Assembly: GCA_933207985.1 (NCBI GenBank)
Contig: OW240916.1
Span: 86,589,851 to 86,653,850 of the forward strand
Origin: Pelobates cultripes
Taxonomy: Eukaryota; Chordata; Amphibia; Anura; Pelobatidae
Direction: 5' to 3'
DNA length: 64,000 nucleotides
Of the stretch, positions 55,400 through 64,000 are shown piece after piece. Position numbers and translations under genes: made by a program. A model generated the notes under the pieces. That model saw nothing but the letters and a program-made list of their open reading frames with translations, was not told where the DNA came from and ran no database searches. The number at the start of each line of letters is the position of its first letter. The first letter of the stretch is position 1.

Positions 55400-58008
55400 A
55401 TCTAGAGCACAGTAACATTGAGTGACATGAAAAAAAAAAAGAGTATGTTGATACAATGTACCTTGTGCCTTGTGCCTGCTGGAAACACTGTCAAGCCACC
55501 ACTGATAAGTTGGCCATACTACAGCTATGTCCAGTGTTCGCTGGAATGCCAATTCTAATTTCTTCTAAATGCAATTTCCAGGGATGCTCACCATTTTTAA
55601 AGTTAATTAACTACACGAGAGATAAAAAAGAATTTTTAGTCCCATAATGCCATTTGTCCTTGGCAAGGAATGGGGAATATGGCTGCACGCACGTCATTCG
55701 TTGAATTAATCCATTTAAAAACCCTCTAATAAGAAAATAAACAGTGTATAAAAAGATGTTGTTAAGATGTTGAAAGTCTTCAAGTATAAAAGATCCATGT
55801 CAAGACATTTGTATCAGGTTACACGGCGGTTTGTGTCAAACCATGTGGAAGAATCATAAACTGATTGCTTGATCATTAGTGTACACAATAGAGACTGATT
55901 TTCACAAAGTGTCTTGATTTATCTGTAATTAATTAAGCTTTATGCACTTTAAAGGCGACCACTTTATTGTGTGCTTCCTTTTTAACATCTAAAAGCATGG
56001 CAGAACAACGTTCCCCGGGGTTGTACATACGTGAACATCATTATTGATCTTGGCATTTTATATTATATATTTTTCTTTAATGCACAACCGTATGGCTCTT
56101 TCTATTGTCAACACGTTTGACATGTACTGTCTGATGATATTCCACTTTAAGTCTAATTTGTAGGTCACACTGAAATGTAGAACATTGCTAACATTCACAC
56201 TATGTTATTGTGTTATAATCATAACACGTTGACATTTTGCTTGACGGGGGTGCATATGTACGATGGAATGATAAATTAATAACAAATACGACATGAGTAC
56301 AGAATAAACAAAAGTAAATATAATAATAATAGAAGACGAAAGCATGACATAGTGCATCTGAAAAAGCTGTTTAGTGATTGTGTAGGTGGATAATAGTCAC
56401 ACACACATGCCCTTGGGGGCTTAAAGGATCACTCAGAGGAATACACTATTCCTAGAGGATTTTCAGATACAATATGTAGGATTATCTAGGTGAGGCAAAT
56501 CATCTGCACATTGGGGATTGTGTATAAAGGGACTTCTTTGAGAATTGAGACTCAGTTAGTGTTTGTGCAAATTATTATTTGTTTCTTTTATATTCAACTG
56601 GGTGATGTATCAAGGATCCTTGTTAACACACTGGGAGGAAGACAACCCCTTAACACACATGATGACTCTATGATCTCATTCCCAAAAGTCAATGAAAACA
56701 GAGAGTAGATCACTTTAGCATTTTCCCCAACTAACTCTTTGTTGTGATATTGAATAGTGCTTTAAATTATATAGAACTCCCAAAAGGCTTCCCATACATT
56801 TTAATGCATTTTCATTTTAAACGTTAAACAATTTGTTATACAGAACGATCTACAGGTAGTGCACAGAGAAGATCCCACAGAGCCCTAAGCAGGATACTAG
56901 TGTGCCCCTTTACCCGCTTCATGCTTTACATAAGGTTTTACATAACCCCTGGGCTCTAGGCTACTGCCTATGGTCGCCTTACTATTAATCCTGCTCTGGT
57001 TCTGTAACAGTGTTCACACATGTACAAACCTGACGGGCCTCACCTCAGAGATGTGTGTTTGTACTTTGCACCACATAGTCAGCATGTTAAGTTCTAGTGA
57101 ATAGTTACTGTTAAGATGCAGCATACCCTGCCCAACGCATTTGTCTTCATTGCAGATGGCCTCAGATGAATAAGAGCGCTATCAGTCCATTGACACAAAC
57201 CTATTACTTATTACTTCCTGTATTGCATTAAACAGATAATTTACAAATGTGAGAGACTTTAGAGACTATACAAATCCAAAATCCAGCTCTCACCTTGAAG
57301 GGGGATGGATAGATCGATAAATGTGTGCTCCGCTACATTGATTACATATCCTGACTAGTTTTTGTTTTTAGATTTTGTCAGTGTAGGGACTGGCAAAAAT
57401 AATTCTGTTCCAGAAAACTCCAAATGAAGTGATCTCACTTAGCTCTCATACAAAATTATCTCTTGCAGACAAATTCCCAAATGTGATTAAAAACACCATC
57501 TCTTCAGTGCCCTGAGATCACCACTGGCTGATAATGCAAAGTTAGCCTTCCTGAAATAACTTTGGCCATTTAATAAGATGAACTGGGGCTTGGCAGCTGA
57601 ACTCAGTGCCCCCTTGTAACCTGCTGAGTTCAAAAGAATGTAGATTGACAGCTGCCATAAGCAGCTGAACTTGGGGGGGAAAAAACTTGTAGTTCACTTA
57701 AAATCACTGACAGATCAAATATACCCATTACCTACCTGTGTGGCTTAGTTAACATGTCCAGTTTTAGTACACGTGTCAGTGACAGCTATCAATGATTGTT
57801 GGCCTTTGGCATTACACCAGCTGAGGACTACTTATCCTTTAATTCTTGCCTAGTGAATTCCTTCACTAGAACCTTTTGGGAACTTAGATGCTAACCCTGA
57901 GGGGAAGGGGGACTATTAGTAACAATAAAGCAATTACAACAAAAAAAAGACTAGTGTGGGATAAGATACTTACAAAAGGTTATTTAAGCTATGTCTGAAG
58001 TCGTTATG
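55400..58008. other. Unrecognised intronic sequence
   Basis: No exon or assignable transposon was recognised. TTAAAGGATCACTCA at about 56420 may be an isolated T2 MITE end. Confidence 0.35.
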
Positions 58009-58082
58009 ATATTATTATTATTATTATTATTATTTTATTATTTATGTAGCACCAGCAAATTCCCTAGCGCTGTACAATGGTT
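58009..58082 (+). repeat. (ATT)n plus ATGTAGCACCAGCAAATTCC repeat
   Basis: An (ATT)n run of about 30 bases joins the short dispersed repeat also seen at 8142 and, inverted, at 10235. Confidence 0.7.
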
Positions 58083-58436
58083 ATGAACATTTATTGCATG
58101 ATTTTTTTTGGTATTTATTATGATTATGTGGACCATTTTTGTTCTCCAACTAAATATGTGTAGTATGTATGGAAGAAGTAATAAAAGAATTATGGTTAAA
58201 TATTTATTGAGAATCAGTGGTAGAAAAGGGATAATTGATGGTTATCATAGTAGTATATTGAGACAAAGGATGATTCTCTTTAGTAAGGCATTAAATATTA
58301 ATTGATATGTATTAATATAAAAGAGCTACAATTTTTAGATGTAATCTGTGTGTTTGAAATACTAAGTAATGCTGTGCAAGTGCTATTGTTAAACTTCATA
58401 CATCTTATTGAAGTTATTGTTCTATATCCTTTGCAG

Positions 58437-58527
58437 GACACTTCTTAGGAAACAATACGGTCATTGATGTGCTAAAACGATATGGCTACAATGTGCAACA
58501 CACACCTGCTGGCAGGTCAATCCTCAA
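58437..58527 (+). CDS. trabd2a: trabd2a coding exon 5 (completes second GX2H motif)
   Basis: 91 bases. The acceptor is atcctttgcag and the donor is CTCAA|gtaagt; phase 1 in, phase 2 out. With the base carried from exon 4 it encodes [20 protein letters not shown] and then [10 protein letters not shown]. It supplies the histidine of the second GX2H motif and an N-glycosylation sequon (NNT). The family protein continues with a low-complexity linker and a C-terminal hydrophobic anchor. Neither was found in the 5.4 kb to the window end, so the following intron is longer than that. Confidence 0.94.
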
Positions 58528-58769
58528 GTAAGTTGCTTTTTTATATTACCAAAAAAACTAATAAGGTCCTACTAATCATCTGTCTATTCCAGCAAATCGT
58601 TAAGATGTAGACCTCCTCTAGTAACAAGACAATTAGTTAGCAATTTCAATCAATCCCTGCTGCATAGCTCCCAAAATTTCATATGGACAAAGAGGATACT
58701 TTAATTTTAGGGGTGTGGAGGAGGGCGAGAAGCAGGGCTGTGCGTGACTTACTGACAATTTACGCAACT

Positions 58770-58985
58770 AAAGATGAACAATTTATCTTATTTACACAAA
58801 CTGATTTGTTAAAAAATTATTCTGTAACTATTATTTCTTTGGCGCTCTGTTATACATTCAGACATACCAACAATATGGAGCTCATTAAAAAAAAGAGACA
58901 ATATGATAGAAAAGAGGAATAGAGGGCATAGGGCCCAAAATAAGGACTGTTCTTCTTAAATAGGAACTCTTGGGAGACATGCTTC
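58770..58985 (-). repeat. Dispersed repeat family X, copy 3
   Basis: ATCTTATTTACACAAACTGA, ACATACCAACAATATGGAG and AGGACTGTTCTTCTTAAATA match 12285-12560 in order. Confidence 0.55.
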
Positions 58986-59077
58986 TTGGGCATAGCCTTC
59001 AGTGGAATAATTAGTTGCAGTATATGTGTACATGATATGTCACATTTGCAGCGATTTGCTTACAGTAGTAATGATAT

Positions 59078-59425
59078 GATAGAAACATTTAAATACATAA
59101 AGGGAATCAACACAGTAAAGGAGGAGACTACATTTAAAAGAAGAAAAACTACCACAACAAGAGGACATAGTCTTAAATTAGAGGGGCAAAGGTTTCAAAA
59201 TAATATCATATATATGTTACTGAGAGGGTAGTGGATGCATGGAATAGCCTTCCAGCTGAAGTGGTAGAGGTTAACACAGTAAAGGCATTTAAGCATGCGT
59301 GGGATAGGCATAAGGCTATCCTAACTATAAGATAAGGCCAGGGACTAATGAAAGTATTTAGAAAATTGGGAAGACTAGATGGGCCGAATGGTTCTTATCT
59401 GCCGTCACATTCTATGTTTCTATAC
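59078..59425 (+). mobile_element. Non-LTR 3' fragment, copy 2
   Basis: Nearly identical to 22987-23397, including the RGHSLKLEGQRF coding segment and the GATGGGCCGAATGGTTCTTA tail. In place of CAGGAAGTATTACTTTA it has TATATATATGT, which breaks the frame. Confidence 0.78.
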
Positions 59426-59442
59426 ATAAAAAGTGTGGGTGC

Positions 59443-60358
59443 TGTAACGGATCGATGGGCACCCCGACTGGGTTCCTCCGTTGAAGGATGCTCCTAGCGC
59501 TTCCTGATGACTCCCAGCACTGCAGCAGACACCATAACCACCATAGACTCCTCTAGAGAGCAAGGCAGGAACAAGCTCTTACAAGAGCTTAGTAGTGATA
59601 TAGCAAGAGAGTATGACTAGCATAGCAATCCCTTGTAGCAGATTCCCCCAATAAGAGACGGCACTCCAAATTGAGGGTGAAGTAGAACTGATTGTACTGG
59701 CACATTCTACAAACATAGTGCTGCCCACAAGGTTTTGAAGAACAACCAATCAACACATTACAACACAGCTAACACTCCCATTCATTACATCAGAAATCCT
59801 CCCCTCTGCCTGTGATACAATTATCTCAACACAATAGACTAACTTAATTATCACAGGCAGGAAAATACAGTATTATAAAACATATCACAGGGACCCTAAA
59901 ACATGCAATAACCCCATAAAAACCACATATCCAAAATTCACCCAAATCCGTTCAGTAGTTTGGAAGATACGGTTTAATGCAGATTCCGCAGAACATATAC
60001 AGGCTATATGAAAAATAATTACTGTTAAATGTGTCCCCTCTTCTGTAGTTTAAAACTACTGAACGATGTCTTTGTGCACCAAATACCGGCGAGATGGCAC
60101 AGTGTAGAAAAGTCAAAACAGTGTCTGTGAGTTAAAATGGCCGCCATCCATTGTTCTCACCATGTGCTTCATCCATTGTTCTCACCATGTGCCTCTGATA
60201 CATGAAATGGTGGCTACCCAGTAACTCCACAGTTTGTCTGGTAGTCTATCCAGCCAAACCAACAGATGAAACACATGGGGAACAGTGCAACAAACAAAGG
60301 GAATCATAAAAAATATGGACAATAGTTATATTTGTGCACAATCTTCAGTTTTGTCACA
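59443..60358 (-). mobile_element. Antisense solo LTR
   Basis: Flanked by the exact 5 base duplication GGTGC (59438-59442 and 60359-60363). The complement begins TGTGACAAAACTG and ends CAACGGAGGAACCCAGTCGG, then CGATCCGTTACA, matching the LTR end CAACGGAGGGTACTCAGTCGG and CTCCGTTACA at 29524-29566. At 916 bases it is slightly shorter than the intact LTRs. It arises by recombination between the LTRs of a former full element. Confidence 0.85.
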
Positions 60359-60458
60359 GGTGCATTTAACATGATAGAGGTAAATTATGGTTGACCAGAC
60401 AAATAGCTCAAATTCCTGGTTTTGTTTTGGTTCAGAACTTGTACAATTGTCTTTATCC

Positions 60459-61061
60459 TTAAAGAGGCACTCCGGGCACCATAACAACTTTATCAAAATT
60501 AGCTTGAAAAAAAATATACTCCTGAGATTTGTTATTGAGATTTACGAAGCCGGAACCTCAGTATAGTTGATGGTAGCTCACTTTGTGGTTTGATGTTTGA
60601 GAACAGTTTAACCCCTTAAGTTAAGAGTTTGCCTGGGGGCCTCCTGGCATCATAATAACTTAATTTAGATAACATTGTTATGTTACCTAAACTGTCCCTT
60701 TAAACACAATAAATGTATTTAGAAATCAGTCTGTGTAAATAAGGTACATTGTTCTAAATTACAATTTAGTTGAATTAATTAGTAAGTCACATAATGTTTC
60801 TCGGAACAGCCCTGCCACTAGCCACACCACACACACAGTGGCTGATCCAGGGGAATAGAGTACAGTGCCCATGCTGTCTTTTGCTCTTCCCTACCGACCC
60901 TGCTGTGTGCCTTCAAGGACCAGAGGAGAGATCTGAGATCTCCCTCACCGGCCCACCGGCACTAAAATGCGGTAGACAGCAGGGAGGAAGAGAGGACCCG
61001 TGAGCTCTAACCTGCAGTTCCGCCAGTCGTAGTGTTTATTGTGCCTGGAATGTTCCTTTAA
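60459..61061. mobile_element. T2-type MITE, composite
   Basis: TTAA at 60459-60462 and 61058-61061; ends TTAAAGAGGCACTCCGGGCA and TGCCTGGAATGTTCCTTTAA. An inner CTGTCCCTTTAA end at about 60705 and a family X piece at 60720-60820 show that another T2 end and another repeat are nested within it. Confidence 0.65.
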
Positions 61062-62436
61062 ATAATCTACCAGTGCCCCTCCCGAGATTAGGTGGGGGAG
61101 CCGTCCTTGCCCACATTCACCCCTAAAATAAAAATGTCCCTCTGTCTATTGGAAAATTTGGGAGGTCTGTTAACCTGCTTACGCTGTTGGATAGTTAATT
61201 TAATTCTCCATAAAAGGGAAACAACAACGTCTCTATAGGAAATGTACACTTAAATAATTCCTTTTAGGTATTTGACTACTTTTTTTAGAACTGTGAGAGA
61301 AAGAGGGTGGAGCTATGATGCAAATTCTGCCAAAGTACCACGGATTAAAAGTATCCAAAAAAATTTAAAAATCTGAATGATTTTTGCATGATTATCTACT
61401 AGATACATGATTTGACTGTTGCTGCTTGGAGTGGGCCTTTAATTTGGGGGAGTTATGAAGCCGTGCTTGCTTAGAGTTGCTGCACACAGTTTATTTATTA
61501 TCTAGGGTATATATATATATATTTTACAGACCTGTAGAGTATATTCTATATTCTAAGTATTTGATATATATAGTAACCCTAGATCAAACAACCATTCCAC
61601 ATCTCTTTAGAAGGGTCAACAGCAAGTTTGTGATAAGATATGACTAATCTCGCCTTTATCACTTCAGTGGTGCTTTTGTGAATTATTGCAATTTACCAAG
61701 AGGTGAAAAAAATCAATGTGTTGACAATCCCCATAATTCATTCCACTTGCGTTATAACTAATTATACTATAAATCATTCTAAAGTTAATTTATAGAAAAT
61801 ATATGCATAAATAGTGCTGCCCATGATTAGTTTGGCAAATGTCACCTTGCATTTTCCAAAACATCTCTCTCGTACTTAGCCCAGCAATGCTTAGTTAAAC
61901 TCATCTTTAATTATCAGTCAGAGACAGTTATTGGCTTCTCCCTTCCAACTGGCAGAAGCAAGATGTGCAGAGCTGTTAGGGTGTCAAAGACAGGACTCAT
62001 TAGATGATTATCGATCGAGATACCAAGGGCCTGGGAATCAAGCTATGCATTCCACAAGCTATTCTAGGTGCCTGTTTTTGCAATAGGTCTTTTATTTTTT
62101 TAACACATTTCCGTTGTTTTAATCTTCCATGGCCTCATTTTTACCACTAATAAAGATTCAGCCTGTCAGTTCTGCAGAATAACGTTTGAGATGTATTAAA
62201 AGCAGTGTCAGGAAAGAAAAAGAAAAGCTGAGATTGCTCTGCTCAAATTATTATTAACGGTCAACCTGCCCCTGACAGTATGAAAGAGAAGAATCAAAAG
62301 AGCTATAATAATCAGATTTTTGTTTTAACAGGATATTTAAATAAAGGCAACTTTTAAAGCTAACACCTATTAAATAGAAATCATTCATTATAAATCATTC
62401 ATGCTGTCACAAAGACAGAAGCATCAGACCTGCAAG

Positions 62437-62437
<1 letters not shown>
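61062..62437. other. Intronic sequence, partly non-repetitive
   Basis: No exon was recognised. 61850-62290 appears free of transposons and is listed as a possible conserved element. Confidence 0.35.

Positions 62438-62484
<47 letters not shown>
62438..62484. repeat. (AT)n microsatellite, 47 bases
   Basis: An uninterrupted AT run. Confidence 0.93.
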
Positions 62485-62486
<2 letters not shown>

Positions 62487-64000
62487 CAAGCAAAAAGCCG
62501 CAGTTACCTGTGATCCTTTATAATACCAAAGAGAAAATAAGTACTTTTTTTCCCTGGCAGTATACATGGTCATTGTAAAATATCAAGGGGCTGCAATAAG
62601 TAGTAGAATGAAAATGAACATGTAAAATGTAGAATGAAAATTAAAGTGTAAAATATAAAATATATCAATACAATTATCACCAGTGCAATGACATGTTATG
62701 TAATCAAGCACAGTACATAAAGTGCAATGATAGATCAAACATAGAAACCATTTATATGCATCGATAGCTTTGTGATGTCTAACTCTAGCACATGATGTAA
62801 AATCAAATACCCATAAGCATTGTTACCATTAAGATTTTGTATCCAAGGAGCAAATGTTGTGTTTGAAACTAAATTACAGCCATTTACTTGTATTTTGGAG
62901 ATTTGTGATAACATTTTTCCATGTTATACATGTTGATGTTTGGTATACTTTGGCAACATGTTGTTTGGATTTATTATGAACTTAATTGGGTATCATCCCT
63001 AGATGAATCCAATTACATTGTTACAGTCTACCTTATTTTTAGGCTTTGCTCTCTAACTAATTGCTTCAATCATATGGGATAAAATAGTCAACAGATTAAT
63101 TATTGGCTATTATCAGTTGTTTTATTTAACTATTTAAAACTTCATAGATGCCTTGAGATGAGAAAAATGCCTTATTGCAGTGACTATCAAATGCTGCAGA
63201 GTCTGTGTATTTCATTTATCAAAATATACTTTGTATTATATTGATTATTGATAGGAGCACTCACACTGCATTCTATTTATTTTGAACTATCAATTGCTGC
63301 CCACATAAACGTATCAAAACCTTTTTTTATTTATTCTGACATTTACCTGCCTTGGTGGAGTAGGGGCAAGTAGAGCAAAAAGAAGAGAGCCAAGTGGCTC
63401 CTATATGCAATCCATCCTATGCTTGGCGATTTTGAAAAAATTGATTGTGAGGAGTTCCTGTAACCGTGAAGGCAATTGATTATTGAAATTGGAGCACATG
63501 TGATCTATGTTAACTATGAAATCCTCACTTCTGTACTCTGAGAACATGTTTACAAAAAAAATCATTTTTTTATTAGGAAAAAAATTAAATTAATAAAATG
63601 CATTAAATTTCAGCAGAAGGAGGTGGGATGGTGAGTATATGCATTTTACTTTGTCCATGAGCTTTCTCAAAAGTTTTGAGAAAGGGTGTGTGCGTGGTGA
63701 TGTTGCAGTCATAGCATAACAGTGATATTGCACATATGAGAGCTAATTAAAGAGAGAGCTGTTGGTTTTAAATGTTGGTGTGAAGCATTGAAGTGTGGGA
63801 ACTGTTCAGAAAGCACTAATATCTACACAATTAATGTACTACTTGCTTTTGGCTTGAATGACATAAAGTAACTACTTGTTATTCACATAAAAAATTAACA
63901 TACCTCACATATGAAGTATTTCAATGGCAGGATTGTGAGTACTGAGAAATTCAATGGGTTAATATATTAAGCGGGACTGACATCGTTATTTCAGTTGAAA
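62485..64000. other. Unrecognised AT-rich sequence, trabd2a intron after exon 5
   Basis: No downstream trabd2a exon or assignable repeat was found to the end of the window. Confidence 0.35.

Larger units (their letters stand above)
13585..58527 (+). other. trabd2a: trabd2a (Tiki1) gene, partial: four internal coding exons
   Basis: Four exons splice in frame into about 325 residues of a TIKI-family protein. TIKI proteins are metal-dependent proteases on the surface of Wnt-producing cells. They trim the amino terminus of Wnt ligands, which then oxidise and lose activity; in Xenopus, Tiki1 is needed for head formation (family knowledge). The pieces cover most of the TraB/PrgY-like catalytic domain, with both GX2H motifs. 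Residue choices such as [22 protein letters not shown] and [11 protein letters not shown] fit TRABD2A better than TRABD2B. Intron phases after the four exons are 0, 0, 1 and 2. Missing are exon 1 (signal peptide) and the exons for the linker and C-terminal membrane anchor. The intron after exon 2 is 35.5 kb and packed with transposons; the next two are 3.2 and 5.3 kb. Confidence 0.93.

Noticed and set aside
52961..58527. Assignment of the gene to trabd2b (Tiki2) instead of trabd2a
   Set aside because: [13 protein letters not shown] and [10 protein letters not shown] are also TRABD2B-like, but most diagnostic positions in exon 2 fit TRABD2A. Some ambiguity remains without a phylogeny.
1..64000. 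tRNA genes, rRNA, CRISPR arrays and bacterial-type operons
   Set aside because: No tRNA B-box with a matching cloverleaf, no rRNA segments and no regularly spaced repeats were seen; the window is plainly vertebrate intronic DNA.

Overview
The window is intronic and exonic DNA of a vertebrate. The repeat content points to an anuran amphibian: T2-type TTAA-flanked MITEs, Tc1-like elements, L1/Tx1-type LINEs and Penelope-like hammerhead sequences. I cannot name the species. Only one host gene can be supported: trabd2a (Tiki1, a Wnt-inactivating membrane metalloprotease of the TraB/PrgY superfamily), on the + strand. Four consecutive coding exons are visible at 13585-14145, 49616-49762, 52961-53135 and 58437-58527. 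All have GT-AG borders and compatible phases. The first exon (signal peptide) and the C-terminal exons were not found and probably lie outside the window. The 13.6 kb before the first visible exon is therefore probably intron 1, and the 35 kb after it is one large intron.

The rest is mobile DNA in introns, often nested. 1-13584 holds a T2 MITE, an L1 tail, a Tc1-like element (3753-7375) with an inverted copy of part of itself and a 1.9 kb ORF1-only LINE inside, a LINE 3' end and a hAT MITE. 14146-49615 holds a second ORF1-only LINE (15752-17583); a 5.7 kb nest (about 21750-27425) in which an old Tc1-like element was hit by an LTR, another Tc1, a Penelope-like palindrome and a T2 MITE; a young non-autonomous LTR element (28578-31981); a decayed Tx1/L1 (37375-40420); and a second hammerhead site (44446-44481). 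The later introns hold an imperfect large inverted repeat (51955-52765), an antisense LINE (53610-55170), an antisense solo LTR with target duplication (59443-60358) and further T2 MITEs.

The most unusual structures are two hammerhead-ribozyme cores. One lies at the centre of a 1.4 kb palindrome with apparently exact 704 bp arms, and its insertion is bounded by a 14 bp target duplication. Next come the recent LTR element, whose only ORF is built from 48 bp and 90 bp in-frame repeats, and two independent LINE copies that keep ORF1 sequence but lack ORF2.

The mobile elements have no visible functional link to trabd2a beyond lengthening its introns. Coordinates of ends without a target duplication are approximate. 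Family names come from sequence memory, not from a database search.
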